64,000 bases of DNA, taken from contig NZ_PGFZ01000002.1 in the NCBI RefSeq assembly GCF_002923755.1, positions 73,704-137,703 on the forward strand, given 5' to 3'. Positions within the stretch are counted from its first letter, which is position 1. Each line of letters opens with the position of its first letter. Made by a program: the position numbers and the translations under genes. The notes beneath the pieces are model-generated. The model saw only the letters and a program-made list of their open reading frames with translations. It had not been told where the DNA came from and did not search any database. The stretch comes from Methylovulum psychrotolerans (GTDB taxonomy: Bacteria; Pseudomonadota; Gammaproteobacteria; Methylococcales; Methylomonadaceae). Shown here piece by piece: positions 8,695 through 18,629 of this stretch.

Positions 8695-9678
8695 ATGAAT
8701 TTATCTTTTAAAACTAAGCCGCTATTGTTGGCAATGAGCTTTGTGTCTTTGTTGGCGGCCAGTGCGGTCGGCCAAGCTGTGCAAACGGTCGAGTCTGGTG
8801 TCCCCGAATACGAAAAAGCCAGTGGTGTTGCCGGCAATTTGTCCAGTGTCGGCTCCGATACCTTGGCGAACCAGATGACTTTATGGGCGGAAGCTTTTAA
8901 CCGCTTTTACCCAAATGTCAACATCCAAATCCAAGCAGCGGGTTCGTCAACCGCGCCGCCAGCGTTGACAGAAGGCACGGCTAATCTGGGGCCGATGAGC
9001 CGTGAAATGAAAGATGAGGAGTTGCACGCGTTTGAAGCGAAATACGGTTACAAACCTACAATGGTTCCTGTGGCGGTTGATGCCTTGGCGGTATTCGTCA
9101 ATAAAGATAACCCCATCAAAGGTTTGTCTGTAGAGCAGGTGGATGCGATTTTTTCCTCAACCCGTAAATGCGGCTATGCCACTGATATCAGTGCGTGGGG
9201 CGATGTTGGCGTGGCGAGTTGGAAGGACAAAAGCATCCAGTTATATGGACGTAACTCAGTATCCGGCACTTATGGTTATTTTAAAGAACACGCGCTCTGT
9301 AAGGGTGACTTTAAAAGTAACGTTAATGAGCAGCCTGGTTCCGCTTCGGTTGTGCAATCGGTGTCCACGTCAATTAACGGCATCGGCTATTCGGGTTTAG
9401 GCTATGTCACATCGGGCATTAAAGCCGTGCCGTTGGCGAAAAAAGGCGCGAAAGGCTTTGTTGCCGCCACGCCTGAAAACGCGTTGGCAGGTAAATATCC
9501 CTTAGCGCGTTATTTGTATGTTTATGTCAACAAAAAACCTAACCAGCCCTTAGCGCCGCTGGAAAACGAATTTATCAAAATGGTGTTGTCTAAAACTGGC
9601 CAAGAGATCGTCATTAAAGACGGTTACATCCCTTTACCCGCAAAAGTTATTAAAAAGGTGCTGGCAACCTTAAAATAA
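8695..9678 (+). CDS. pstS: Phosphate-binding protein PstS (copy 1)
   Basis: This is a periplasmic phosphate receptor of 327 residues that feeds the PstCAB importer. A signal peptide ([19 protein letters not shown]) is followed by the phosphate-binding segments [24 protein letters not shown] and [12 protein letters not shown]. It is very similar to the second copy at 17454, with long identical blocks such as [20 protein letters not shown]. It is transcribed from a Pho box promoter, and a terminator at 9794 separates it from pstC, which should give an excess of receptor transcript over permease. Confidence 0.93.
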   Translation: MNLSFKTKPLLLAMSFVSLLAASAVGQAVQTVESGVPEYEKASGVAGNLSSVGSDTLANQMTLWAEAFNRFYPNVNIQIQAAGSSTAPPALTEGTANLGPMSREMKDEELHAFEAKYGYKPTMVPVAVDALAVFVNKDNPIKGLSVEQVDAIFSSTRKCGYATDISAWGDVGVASWKDKSIQLYGRNSVSGTYGYFKEHALCKGDFKSNVNEQPGSASVVQSVSTSINGIGYSGLGYVTSGIKAVPLAKKGAKGFVAATPENALAGKYPLARYLYVYVNKKPNQPLAPLENEFIKMVLSKTGQEIVIKDGYIPLPAKVIKKVLATLK

Positions 9679-9793
9679 TTGTCCGCTATGGCTTATAATA
9701 GGCAGATGCTTTAAAAGCCGATAGCATTGGCAGTCCCTTTAAAGGGGTTGCCAAGGGTTATTGAAAGGATAGCCGCGACTTGTTATCGAAGAT

Positions 9794-9831
9794 GGCTGGG
9801 CTTTGTATCGCCAAAGCGCCAGCCGTTTTTT
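9794..9831 (+). terminator. Rho-independent terminator after pstS1
   Basis: A stem of GGCTGG-GCTTTG against CAAAGC-G-CCAGCC, with one bulge and a six-base loop, is followed by a run of seven T. It ends most pstS1 transcripts before the separate pstC promoter at 9841. Confidence 0.8.
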
Positions 9832-9840
9832 TATAAAGCG

Positions 9841-9874
9841 CTGTTATACCACTGTAACATTGTATTTCTATAAT
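9841..9874 (+). promoter_or_regulatory. Pho box and -10 upstream of pstC
   Basis: Half-sites CTGTTAT (9841-9847) and CTGTAAC (9852-9858) are 11 bp apart, and a consensus TATAAT lies at 9869-9874, 10 bases after the box. Transcription would begin at about 9880, only a few bases from the ATG at 9884, so the pstC message may be nearly leaderless, or translation may start at the ATG at 9920. Confidence 0.82.
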
Positions 9875-9883
9875 CGACATTAA

Positions 9884-12157
9884 ATGTCCGAAATAAATAC
9901 CCATACCCACCTCTCCGTTATGCACAAATCATCAAATTCTTTTTATCAAAAATGGCGTTTAGCAAAAGATACCATCGCGCGTTATGGGGTGGTGGCCGGC
10001 GGCATGGGCGTAATTGCGGCGGTGGTGATGATTTTCTTTTATCTGCTGTATGTGGTATTTCCGCTGTTTTTGCCCGCCACGGCAGAATCGGCCAGCCAAT
10101 ATCCTGTACCTGAATCAGCATTGGGTAAGACCTTGTTGTTGGATATGGAAGAGCAAAACCAAGTCGCCGCCCGCTTTACCGACACCGGCAATATCGTGTT
10201 TTTTGATGTCGCCAGCGGTAAAACCTTACTCAAGGCGGCCGTCACCATCCCGGCGGCCAGCCATATCACCAGTTTTGCCCAAGCCACGCCTGTGAACGAG
10301 GGCGCGGTCATTTATGGCCTATCTAATGGCCAAGCGGTTATTGTCAAGCACCAGTATAAAGTCACTTATGCTAATAATGCCAAAGTCATTACCCCATCGA
10401 TAGAGTATCCGATGGGCGACAAGCCGTTGGTCTTGGCCGAAAGCGGTTTGGCCTTGGACAAAATTACTGCCCAAATCAGCGATGGCTCGACGACGGTGGT
10501 GGCAAAAACCGCCCAGCACATTTATTTGAGCAGCTTTCAAAAGGAACAGGCCTTGTTTGCCGACGAAGCGACGCTGACGCGTACTGACGCTATGTTGAAC
10601 GTGCCTTCGGCAGGTGTACAGGACATGCTGATTGACAAGGACGGTAGCCATTTGTATTTGCTCAGTAGCCAAGGCCGTTTAGATTTTTATGATATTGGCG
10701 ATAAAAGTTCGCCTGTCCTTAAGCAAGCACAAAACATTGTCGACGCTAAGCAAAGCATTACTAGTCTGACCTTCCTGAATGGCGACTTGTCGTTATTGGT
10801 GGGCGATTCTAGCGGTTTGGTGGCACAGTGGAGCATGGTCAGGGATGAGTCTAACCGTTCAATGATGCAGAAAATCCGCGCCTTTAAGGTTTCTGATAAG
10901 GCCGTTATTGCGCTAAAATCAGAACAGCGCCGGAAAGGCTTTTTAACCTTAGATGCGACGGGTGAACTGGGCATTTACCATTCAACCGCCGAAAAGCAAT
11001 TGATTAGCGAGCATGTCGCCGACGGATTATCGGCGGTGGCCTTGTCGCCCCGCGCCAATGCGGCTTTGATGGAAGCGGCGGACGGCAAAATCCGTTTTTG
11101 GACGATTGAGAACGAGCACCCGGAAGTGTCGTTAAAGGCGTTATGGCAAAAAGTTTGGTATGAGAGCTACCCTAAACCGGATTATATTTGGCAGTCGTCA
11201 GCCTCTAACAATGACTTTGAGCCTAAATACAGCTTAGTGCCTCTGGTTTTCGGCACCTTGAAAGCGGCTTTTTATGCCATGTTAGTCGCCATGCCTTTGG
11301 CTTTAATGGGGGCGATTTATACTGCTTATTTTATGAATCCGACCATGCGCCAGTACGTCAAGCCCGTCATTGAGCTGATGGGGGCGTTACCGACGGTTAT
11401 TTTAGGGTTTTTGGCAGGGCTGTGGCTGGCGCCTTTTATTGAGGAGCATTTGTCGGGGTTCTTTGCCTTATTTCTGATCGTGCCGATGGCTATTATGGTG
11501 TTTGCCTACTGTTGGCAATTTATGCCCAAACCTTTTTTGGAAAAAATCCCTGAAGGTTCCGATGCCATGTTGTTGGTGCCGGTCATTTTGTTGGCAGGTT
11601 TTTTTGCCTTTTCGGTCAGCACGCCGCTAGAGATCGCTCTATTTCATGGCAGTTTGCGGGATTGGTTTAAAAATGAGCTGGGTATTGGTTACGACCAGCG
11701 CAATGCCTTGGTGGTCGGTGTGGCGATGGGTTTTGCGGTCATCCCCACCATCTTTTCGATTGCCGAAGATGCCATATTCAGTGTGCCTAAACATTTGACG
11801 GTCGGCTCTTTGGCATTAGGGGCAACCCCTTGGCAAACCTTATCGAAAGTCGTGTTACTGACCGCCAGCCCGGGCATTTTTTCGGCGGTCATGATCGGTT
11901 TCGGGCGTGCGGTCGGAGAAACCATGATTGTGTTAATGTCCACCGGCAATACGCCTGTGATGGATCTTAGCGTGTTTCAGGGGATGCGGACATTAGCGGC
12001 AAATATTGCGGTGGAAATGCCGGAATCGGAAGTGGATAGTACGCATTATCGGGTGTTGTTTTTGACTGCTCTGGTGCTGTTTGCCTTCACCTTTATTTTT
12101 AATACGTTGGCGGAGGTCATCCGTCAACGGTTACGCGAAAAATACAGTTCATTATGA
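9884..12157 (+). CDS. pstC: Phosphate ABC permease PstC, long form
   Basis: This 757-residue inner-membrane permease belongs to the long PstC class. A first membrane segment (residues 35-63) is followed by a large periplasmic domain of about 350 residues with beta-propeller-like repeats (DMLIDKDGSHLYLLSSQGRL). The permease domain proper starts near residue 445. It carries the conserved motif GSLALGATPWQTLSKVVLLTA for contact with PstB, then GRAVGETMIVLMSTGN. The stop overlaps the pstA start by 4 bases (ATGA). The initiation codon could be the ATG at 9884 or the one at 9920; neither has a strong ribosome-binding site. Confidence 0.92.
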   Translation: MSEINTHTHLSVMHKSSNSFYQKWRLAKDTIARYGVVAGGMGVIAAVVMIFFYLLYVVFPLFLPATAESASQYPVPESALGKTLLLDMEEQNQVAARFTDTGNIVFFDVASGKTLLKAAVTIPAASHITSFAQATPVNEGAVIYGLSNGQAVIVKHQYKVTYANNAKVITPSIEYPMGDKPLVLAESGLALDKITAQISDGSTTVVAKTAQHIYLSSFQKEQALFADEATLTRTDAMLNVPSAGVQDMLIDKDGSHLYLLSSQGRLDFYDIGDKSSPVLKQAQNIVDAKQSITSLTFLNGDLSLLVGDSSGLVAQWSMVRDESNRSMMQKIRAFKVSDKAVIALKSEQRRKGFLTLDATGELGIYHSTAEKQLISEHVADGLSAVALSPRANAALMEAADGKIRFWTIENEHPEVSLKALWQKVWYESYPKPDYIWQSSASNNDFEPKYSLVPLVFGTLKAAFYAMLVAMPLALMGAIYTAYFMNPTMRQYVKPVIELMGALPTVILGFLAGLWLAPFIEEHLSGFFALFLIVPMAIMVFAYCWQFMPKPFLEKIPEGSDAMLLVPVILLAGFFAFSVSTPLEIALFHGSLRDWFKNELGIGYDQRNALVVGVAMGFAVIPTIFSIAEDAIFSVPKHLTVGSLALGATPWQTLSKVVLLTASPGIFSAVMIGFGRAVGETMIVLMSTGNTPVMDLSVFQGMRTLAANIAVEMPESEVDSTHYRVLFLTALVLFAFTFIFNTLAEVIRQRLREKYSSL

Positions 12158-13809
12158 TAAAAGAATGGTTTAAAACAGGTTCGCCTTGGGTATGGCTAAA
12201 CGCCGCCGCCGTCAGTATCTGTCTTATTATGATTATCTCCGTGCTGGGGCTGGTCGCGGTGCGGGGGGCTAGCCACTTTTGGCCTGCCGAAGTCCTGCAA
12301 TTCAGTTATCAGGATGATGACGGTACGGTACAGCCGATTATTGGCGAACATGTCGACAGCAGCGTTACCCCAGCGGCGATGGCGAAAGCCAATGGCATAA
12401 AAATGGCGGATAATGAAGACGTGCTGATACAGTATCTGATCAAAACCGGCAACCGTGATGTGACCGGCAGCGATTTCCGTTGGATACAGGAACGCCATAT
12501 TAAAAGCCAAGCAGTGCCTGAAGCCATTGTCGTGGTGGAGCGGCGCGAATGGGGTAACTTCTATGGGCATTTGACGGCGGTTAAAGAGAGCGGCAAGGTC
12601 ATCGCTTCAGGTGAGGCGGCTATCTCGGTGGCGTTGCAAAAGCTTGCCGAGACGTTGGTGGTGTTTAAGGACATCGCCCATCTGGAGAAAAAAGAAATCG
12701 GCGCGGTCAACTATGACTTAGAGCGTTTGCGGCTCAAGCAAAAAGGTTTGCAGTTGCGCAACCAATGGGATGCCCAAGCCCAAACCGACTGGGCGGCCGA
12801 AAAAGCCGCCGATGATGCCCAGTACCATGCTTATCAGGCACAGTTACAAGGCCTATACCAAAAAGTCCGGCAACATAGCATCATGGTCAAGGCCGATAAC
12901 GGCAAAGAATTGGAAATCTCCTTGGCAAAAGTGGTCAGGCTGTATCAGCCTAACCAGATGGGGGTGTTCGGCAAAATTGGCCATTATGGCAGTAAGCTGG
13001 TGGAATTTTTGACCGACGATCCGCGCGAAGCCAATACCGAAGGCGGCATTTTTCCGGCCATTTTCGGTACGGTGCTGATGGTGATGATGATGTCGGTTAT
13101 CGTGACCCCATTTGGTGTGATCGCCGCCGTATATTTGCGCGAATATGCCAAGCAAGGCTTTATCACCCGTGTCATCAGGATTGCCGTCAATAACTTGGCG
13201 GGGGTGCCGTCAATTGTCTACGGGGTATTTGGCTTGGGGTTTTTTGTTTACATTTTGGGCGGCAATATCGACCAATTGTTTTTCCCCGAAGCCGCCCCTG
13301 CACCAGTATTCGGTACGCCCGGCCTGTTATGGGCTTCGATTACCTTGGCCTTATTGACCCTGCCGGTGGTCATCGTCTCCACTGAAGAAGGTTTGTCACG
13401 CATCCCTAAAGCCATCCGCGAAGGCAGCTTGGCATTGGGTGCGACCAAACTGGAAACCTTGTGGTTGACGGTGTTGCCGATGGCCAGCCCGGCCATGATG
13501 ACGGGCTTGATCTTAGCGGTGGCGCGGGCGGCGGGTGAGGTGGCGCCGCTGATGCTGGTGGGGGTGGTAAAAATGGCCCCAACCTTGCCATTGGACGGCA
13601 ATTTCCCTTTCCTGCATTTGGACAGAAAGTTTATGCACTTGGGCTTTCATATTTATGATGTCGGCTTTCAAAGCCCCAACGTAGAAGCGGCAAGGCCTTT
13701 GGTTTATGCAACATCATTATTACTGGTCGTGGTGATCTTGGGGCTGAATTTATCAGCTATCCTGATAAGAAATCATCTGCGCGAAAAATATCGGGCCTTA
13801 GAAGGTTAA
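12154..13809 (+). CDS. pstA: Phosphate ABC permease PstA, long form
   Basis: The 551-residue product pairs with PstC as the transmembrane half of the phosphate importer. An N-terminal membrane segment is followed by a periplasmic and coiled region (residues 40-280, including LEKKEIGAVNYDLERLRLKQKG). The permease domain then begins with GGIFPAIFGTVLMVMMMSVIV. The EAA loop is GSLALGATKLETLWLTVLPMA, and AVARAAGEVAPLMLVG follows. The protein is longer than E. coli PstA (296), matching the long PstC. pstB starts 3 bases after its stop, so the genes are co-transcribed. Confidence 0.92.
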   Translation: MIKEWFKTGSPWVWLNAAAVSICLIMIISVLGLVAVRGASHFWPAEVLQFSYQDDDGTVQPIIGEHVDSSVTPAAMAKANGIKMADNEDVLIQYLIKTGNRDVTGSDFRWIQERHIKSQAVPEAIVVVERREWGNFYGHLTAVKESGKVIASGEAAISVALQKLAETLVVFKDIAHLEKKEIGAVNYDLERLRLKQKGLQLRNQWDAQAQTDWAAEKAADDAQYHAYQAQLQGLYQKVRQHSIMVKADNGKELEISLAKVVRLYQPNQMGVFGKIGHYGSKLVEFLTDDPREANTEGGIFPAIFGTVLMVMMMSVIVTPFGVIAAVYLREYAKQGFITRVIRIAVNNLAGVPSIVYGVFGLGFFVYILGGNIDQLFFPEAAPAPVFGTPGLLWASITLALLTLPVVIVSTEEGLSRIPKAIREGSLALGATKLETLWLTVLPMASPAMMTGLILAVARAAGEVAPLMLVGVVKMAPTLPLDGNFPFLHLDRKFMHLGFHIYDVGFQSPNVEAARPLVYATSLLLVVVILGLNLSAILIRNHLREKYRALEG

Positions 13810-13812
13810 AAA

Positions 13813-14646
13813 ATGACAGCACAAGAAATACGCACACACGCAATTGACATCAATTCTGTTTTAAATAACCGGACAAAGCATCAGGGCACCAATGAGGTCA
13901 GTATCAAAGTCGAAGACTTGAAGCTGTTTTATGGGCAAAAACAAGCGTTGTATGGCATTAATATGGAAATGCCCAAGAAAAAAGTCACCGCTTATATTGG
14001 CCCTAGCGGCTGCGGCAAATCTACCTTGTTGCGCTGCATTAACCGCATGAATGATTTGGTCGACAATGTCACCATTGAAGGCAAAATTTTGCTGGATAAT
14101 GAAAATATTTACGACAAAAGCGTTAATGTTGCGGCGCTGCGCCGTCGGGTCGGTATGGTGTTCCAAAAGCCTAACCCTTTCCCTAAGTCTATTTTTGAGA
14201 ATGTCGCTTATGGCCTGCGCATCCAAGGCATTAACGATAAAAGGATACTGGAAGAGACCGTCGAAAACGCCTTGCGCGGCGCGGCGCTTTGGGATGAGAT
14301 GAAAGACCGCCTTAATGACAACGCCTTGGGTATGTCTGGCGGTCAGCAACAGCGCCTAGTGATTGCGCGTGCCATTGCGATTGAGCCGGAAGTGCTGTTG
14401 TTGGACGAGCCGGCTTCGGCGTTGGATCCCATCTCAACCTTGAAGATTGAAGAGCTGATTAATGAGCTGAAAGAAAAATACACTATTGTTATCGTCACCC
14501 ATAATATGCAGCAAGCGGCGCGGGTTTCTGATTATACCGCCTTTATGTATATGGGCGAGTTGATTGAAATGGGCACGACCAGCGAGTTGTTCACTAATCC
14601 GAAAAAGAAACAAACCGAAGACTATATTACAGGCCGCTACGGTTAA
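13813..14646 (+). CDS. pstB: Phosphate ABC ATPase PstB
   Basis: This 277-residue ABC ATPase powers phosphate uptake. Walker A is GPSGCGKST (residues 57-65), the signature is [11 protein letters not shown], Walker B is [13 protein letters not shown], and the H-loop is VTHNMQQ. The characteristic PstB segment [19 protein letters not shown] is present. It is the third gene of the pstCAB-phoU operon. Confidence 0.96.
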   Translation: MTAQEIRTHAIDINSVLNNRTKHQGTNEVSIKVEDLKLFYGQKQALYGINMEMPKKKVTAYIGPSGCGKSTLLRCINRMNDLVDNVTIEGKILLDNENIYDKSVNVAALRRRVGMVFQKPNPFPKSIFENVAYGLRIQGINDKRILEETVENALRGAALWDEMKDRLNDNALGMSGGQQQRLVIARAIAIEPEVLLLDEPASALDPISTLKIEELINELKEKYTIVIVTHNMQQAARVSDYTAFMYMGELIEMGTTSELFTNPKKKQTEDYITGRYG

Positions 14647-14660
14647 CTAGGAGCATTTAG

Positions 14661-15374
14661 ATGGATAATAGTAAAATAGGGCAGCACATATCGGGTCAGT
14701 TCAATCGGGAGCTTGAGGATATCCGTAATAAAGTCCTGACCATGGGCGGCTTGGTCGAGCAGCAAATCGAGCTGGCTATCCAGGCTTTTACGACCAATGA
14801 TATGGAAATGGCGGAACTGGTCATCAAACAGGATAACCAAGTTGATGCGATGGAAATGGACGTGGATTTGGAGTGTACACAGATTTTGGCCTTACGCCAG
14901 CCCACCGCTTTTGATTTGCGCTTATTGCTGACCGTCATTAAAATTATCAATGAGTTGGAGATTGTCGGCGATTTGGCGGAACGTATCGCCAAGATGGCTA
15001 TCCAATTATCGGATACCGACACCAGAAATTATCAGTATTATGAGCTTCAGCACATGTCCGATTTGGTCAAGGAAATGCTGCACGGGGCGTTGGATGCGTT
15101 TGCCCGCATGTCGATCGACGATATCACCGCCATTACGGGTAAGGATGAAAATGTCGACCGTGAATACGACAGTATCGTCAGGCAGTTGATTACCCACATG
15201 ATGGAAGACCCGCGCAATATCACCCGGACGTTAAATGTGCTGTGGACTGTCCGCGCTATGGAACGTATCGGCGACCATGCCTGTTATATTTGCGAGCATT
15301 TGATTTTTATGATTAAAGGTGAAGCGGTCAGGCATTTAAGCCAAGAACAATTGGAAGAGAAAATGAAAGGCTAA
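14661..15374 (+). CDS. phoU: Phosphate signalling protein PhoU
   Basis: This 237-residue helical protein has the duplicated PhoU fold. Each half carries the metal-binding E/D-x-x-x-D pattern (IKQDNQVDAMEMDVD and GKDENVDREYDSI). In the known system PhoU links the state of the PstSCAB transporter to the PhoR/PhoB two-component system and represses the Pho regulon when phosphate is ample. It closes the operon 14 bases after pstB. phoR and phoB are not in the window. Confidence 0.95.
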   Translation: MDNSKIGQHISGQFNRELEDIRNKVLTMGGLVEQQIELAIQAFTTNDMEMAELVIKQDNQVDAMEMDVDLECTQILALRQPTAFDLRLLLTVIKIINELEIVGDLAERIAKMAIQLSDTDTRNYQYYELQHMSDLVKEMLHGALDAFARMSIDDITAITGKDENVDREYDSIVRQLITHMMEDPRNITRTLNVLWTVRAMERIGDHACYICEHLIFMIKGEAVRHLSQEQLEEKMKG

Positions 15375-15395
15375 GGCCTTTTTAAGGTCTCGGCC

Positions 15396-15447
15396 CTAAA
15401 ACGCACAAGGCCGCCCATCTTACGGTGGGCGGCCTTGTGCGTTTTAG
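15396..15447. terminator. Bidirectional terminator between phoU and the porin gene
   Basis: A perfect 22-bp stem, beginning CTAAAACGCACAAGG and closed by an 8-base loop (TCTTACGG), lies between the convergent phoU and porin genes. The outer stem supplies A-rich and T-rich arms, so it can end transcripts from both sides. Confidence 0.85.
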
Positions 15448-15474
15448 GTGCTTTGAATGGTGGGAGTTTACTTT

Positions 15475-17067
15475 TTACCAATCCACTTGGGCGCGTAATT
15501 CGACCATATCCAAGTTTGTGCCGTTAAACGCCAAGGCTCTGGCGTTAGTGTTGCCGGTGGTGTTCATGTCCAGCACATGGATATAGTTAGCCATCATGCG
15601 CATGTGGGAATTAGGATACCAGTTTAACGCGGCTTTTGCCGTTTGCGCCGAACCGCCTTTGATGAGGTTGTCGGTCAGGTTCAGGTTATCGTAACCGAAG
15701 GCCACTTCCCATGCGCCCCAGCCGTTTTTCATGTCGAAGTTATGGGCGGGTTTAATACGGTCCCATGCGCCGGTTTTCGCCTTGTAAGCGCGTGACTCGC
15801 CCGTCATGAAATAGCTGACATAGCCATAGTAGCCGTCTAGGGTTTCGCCGTTGCCGTAGCCTGTGCCGTTGATATTGGTTTGTAAGTATTCGGCTTGTGC
15901 AGAAAACGATTTGTAGACAAACGCCGATTCGGCGGCAAAGCGGGTGATGCCGCTGACTTGCCTAAAGCCCGCCGCACCGGGTGTGCCGCTGGTCAAATTG
16001 CCTGTGGTCAGCAGGGCAGTACGGTCGACGTTGCCGTCGGGCGTGGCGGTAAAAGTCATGCCGCCATTGTTGAATGTGCCGTTACCCAGATAGTTGTTGT
16101 TGACTGAGCGGTAAGAGCCGGATGCGCCGATATGCAAAAACTTTCTCTCGCTGTGCAGCCAAGGGCGGCCCACTAAGCGTCCGGTAATGTCCCAGCCGGT
16201 ATCGCCGCTGCCATTGTTACGGTTATTGTTGCCGTTGGTGTTGACCGAGGTGTTGTAAGCCCAGCCGCCGCCGACCGGCTCGGTTTGTACCGCTGTCATT
16301 AAGGCAAAGCGTTCTTGGACGTAATTGGCGCCGAAACCGACTTTATAGGCGTTGGGGTTGTCCGAAAAAGAGTTGACCGCCATGTTACGTTCGATGAAAG
16401 TCAAATAACGGTTGCTGGTGGCCTCTTCTAAGCTGAACGGCTCTTTAAACTGGCCAAATTTGACCGCAAACGGGTCGAACAACTTCCAGTTGATATAGGC
16501 ATCGGTAATGCCGGCGGCTGCCGTGCCATTGCCACGGCTAAAATCATATTCAAATTTATAGTCGTAATTTTTAAAAAATGTCCCCTCGATACCGATACGG
16601 GCACGGCGGATGTTGGTGCTGTCCGCCAGTTGGTTGGTGGTGGCGGTGGCGGCGTTAGCTGCCGGATTGTTGCCGTCGACATTCACTTGCGAGTCAACTT
16701 GCAGGCGCCCGGTCAGGGCGGCTTTAAAATTACCGTCCTTGCTTTCAAATTCCAAGCCTTTTTCGCCTAGTTTGACTTCCGCCGCGTCTTTTTTCTGTTC
16801 AAAAACGTGTTCTTTCAATACGGCAATGTCATTCGTCTTTTGCTCCAAATCCCGCCGCAACGCTTCTAACTCTTTGGGGTCTGCTGCCGGAGCGGCGGCG
16901 GGTTCTTCGACTTTAGTGAACGAACCCAGTTTGGTGCGGTTAGCGCCGGGCTCGGCATAGAGCTGTTTGGTTTTGTTGTCCATGTAGAGATCAAGTGCCA
17001 TTGCCTGAAATGATGCGCTGACACCTAGTGCCGTAACGGCAGCGAGGGTAAGTTTAGAAAAGGTCAT
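15475..17067 (-). CDS. Phosphate-selective porin, OprO/OprP family
   Basis: This outer-membrane porin of about 530 residues should let phosphate or polyphosphate cross the outer membrane for PstS. The signal peptide is LTLAAVTALGVSASFQAMA. A predicted coiled coil follows (KELEALRRDLEQKTNDIAVL), as in trimeric OprO/P-like porins. The beta-barrel domain has alternating strands (FKAALTGRLQVDSQVNVDG, RIGIEGTFFKNYDYKFEYDF) and ends VELRAQVDW. The start at 17067 (MTFSKL) is preferred: the more upstream ATG at 17103 coincides with the -10 hexamer of the promoter. A double Pho box upstream puts it under PhoB control. Confidence 0.88.
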   Translation of the reverse strand: MTFSKLTLAAVTALGVSASFQAMALDLYMDNKTKQLYAEPGANRTKLGSFTKVEEPAAAPAADPKELEALRRDLEQKTNDIAVLKEHVFEQKKDAAEVKLGEKGLEFESKDGNFKAALTGRLQVDSQVNVDGNNPAANAATATTNQLADSTNIRRARIGIEGTFFKNYDYKFEYDFSRGNGTAAAGITDAYINWKLFDPFAVKFGQFKEPFSLEEATSNRYLTFIERNMAVNSFSDNPNAYKVGFGANYVQERFALMTAVQTEPVGGGWAYNTSVNTNGNNNRNNGSGDTGWDITGRLVGRPWLHSERKFLHIGASGSYRSVNNNYLGNGTFNNGGMTFTATPDGNVDRTALLTTGNLTSGTPGAAGFRQVSGITRFAAESAFVYKSFSAQAEYLQTNINGTGYGNGETLDGYYGYVSYFMTGESRAYKAKTGAWDRIKPAHNFDMKNGWGAWEVAFGYDNLNLTDNLIKGGSAQTAKAALNWYPNSHMRMMANYIHVLDMNTTGNTNARALAFNGTNLDMVELRAQVDW

Positions 17068-17102
17068 AGTTTGCGGTGGGTTTGTTATCAAAAATTTGCG
17101 CA

Positions 17103-17158
17103 AGCATAGAGCCTTAATATGACGAATATATGACGAATATGTTACAGTTATATGACAA
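17103..17158 (-). promoter_or_regulatory. Tandem double Pho box and -10 for the porin gene
   Basis: Read on the minus strand, four half-sites follow each other every 11 bp: TTGTCAT (17158-17152), CTGTAAC (17147-17141), TCGTCAT (17136-17130) and TCGTCAT (17125-17119). A -10-like TATGCT lies at 17108-17103, again exactly 10 bases beyond the last half-site. Two PhoB dimers could bind side by side, suggesting strong induction. Confidence 0.88.
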
Positions 17159-17377
17159 TAGGAAGGGGTGGGGTTTTGTTTTAATGAAAATTATTTTATA
17201 AACAAAGTGTTATATTTTATTTTCAAATAAGGATATGTGATAGCCTTATTTGAAAATGATAAAATATTGATTTATATGCAAAGATTGACTTATAAGAAAA
17301 GAGGCCTGGCTCATTTTCCATAGGCTTTAATCTATTGAAAACAAATAGAAAATATTATGCTGAAAATGTCTTTGTTA

Positions 17378-17411
17378 TTGTCATAATTCTGTCATATAAA
17401 AACTCTATCCT
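17378..17411 (+). promoter_or_regulatory. Pho box and -10 upstream of pstS2
   Basis: Half-sites TTGTCAT (17378-17384) and CTGTCAT (17389-17395) are spaced 11 bp and sit close to the enterobacterial consensus. A -10-like TATCCT occupies 17406-17411, 10 bases after the box. The 220 bases between this promoter and the divergent porin promoter are AT-rich and hold no gene. Confidence 0.88.
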
Positions 17412-17453
17412 TCGCGCTGTATTCACATAATTATTTTTTTTCGAGAATTGACG

Positions 17454-18437
17454 ATGACGTTATTTTTTAAAACCAAGTCACTAATTTGTGCGATGGGCCT
17501 TAGTTATCTTGCTTTAACCGCTGGCACAGCGGGGGCGGTGCAGTCGGTGGATGCCGCCTTGCCTGACTACCAAAAGGCAACAGGCATTTCCGGCAATTTG
17601 TCCAGTGTCGGTTCCGACACCTTGGCAAACTTAATGACCTTATGGGCGGAGGAATTTAACCGTGCCTACCCGAATGTCAACATTCAGATCCAAGCGGCGG
17701 GTTCGTCAACCGCTCCCCCGGCTTTGACCGAAGGTACCGCTAATTTGGGGCCGATGAGCCGCGAAATGAAAGAAGACGAGTTGGAAGCGTTTGAAGATAA
17801 ATATGGCTATAAACCGACCGCGATTCCGGTTGCCATAGATGCTTTGGCGGTTTTGGTCAATAAAGATAACCCTATTAAAGGCTTGGCGATTGAGCAAGTC
17901 GATGCCATTTTTTCCAGCACCCATAAGTGCGGTTATGAAAAAGATATCGAAAATTGGGGCGATGTCGGCGTGGCGGCATGGGCCAGCAAAACCATCCAGC
18001 TCTATGGCCGTAACTCGGTATCCGGCACTTACGGTTACTTTAAGGAACATGCTTTGTGTAAGGGCGATTTCAAAAGCAACGTCAACGAGCAGCCAGGTTC
18101 GGCTTCGGTCGTCCAATCTGTCACTTCATCCGCGAACGGCATAGGTTATTCGGGTATGGGCTATACCACCTCCGGTGTCAAAATGGTGCCGTTGGCGAAA
18201 AAAGCCGGCCAGCCTTTTGTTGAAGCCACGCCCGAAAATGCCATTAACGGCAGTTATCCGCTAACCCGTTATTTGTTTGTGTACGTCAACAAAAAACCTA
18301 ACGAGCCGTTGCCGCCTTTAGAGAATGAGTTTATTAAAATGGTCTTGTCTAAAACAGGCCAGAATGTGGTCATTAAAGATGGTTATATTCCTTTGCCGGC
18401 GAAAATTGTCAGCAAAATTGTCGCCTCTTTAAAATAG
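17454..18437 (+). CDS. pstS: Phosphate-binding protein PstS (copy 2)
   Basis: This second periplasmic phosphate receptor has 327 residues from the ATG at 17454, the same length as copy 1. A TTG six bases upstream is in frame but less well placed. The signal peptide ends near AGTAGA. Ligand-binding segments match copy 1 ([36 protein letters not shown]). Differences cluster in the signal peptide and in surface segments. It has its own Pho box and a strong terminator, so it is a monocistronic PhoB-regulated gene outside the pst operon. Whether its affinity differs from copy 1 cannot be seen. Confidence 0.93.
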   Translation: MTLFFKTKSLICAMGLSYLALTAGTAGAVQSVDAALPDYQKATGISGNLSSVGSDTLANLMTLWAEEFNRAYPNVNIQIQAAGSSTAPPALTEGTANLGPMSREMKEDELEAFEDKYGYKPTAIPVAIDALAVLVNKDNPIKGLAIEQVDAIFSSTHKCGYEKDIENWGDVGVAAWASKTIQLYGRNSVSGTYGYFKEHALCKGDFKSNVNEQPGSASVVQSVTSSANGIGYSGMGYTTSGVKMVPLAKKAGQPFVEATPENAINGSYPLTRYLFVYVNKKPNEPLPPLENEFIKMVLSKTGQNVVIKDGYIPLPAKIVSKIVASLK

Positions 18438-18456
18438 CCAATAGCTGTTTTTGCGG

Positions 18457-18494
18457 AAAAAGGCGGGCAACCTTGAGGTTGCCCGCCTTTTTTT
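18457..18494 (+). terminator. Rho-independent terminator after pstS2
   Basis: A perfect 11-bp stem, GGCGGGCAACC with loop TTGA and GGTTGCCCGCC, is flanked by an A-run before it and a run of seven T after it. Confidence 0.92.
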
Positions 18495-18558
18495 GTGTTA
18501 TAGCGTCCAGCGTTAAGCAAACGGCAGGCTAAGCGTTGGTGCAGGTGGTTAGGCTATT

Positions 18559-18587
18559 GTGCAATGGCTAAAAGCCATTGCACTCCG
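18559..18587. repeat. Dispersed palindrome, GTGCAATGG family
   Basis: GTGCAATGGCT, loop AAA, AGCCATTGCAC, then TCCG. It is related to copies at 25825-25927, 28016-28108 and 42599-42633. All lie at gene ends or between genes. Confidence 0.8.
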
Positions 18588-18629
18588 TTTTAAGGATGCG
18601 CATAAAATAATGCCATCGCCTAAAGGTGC

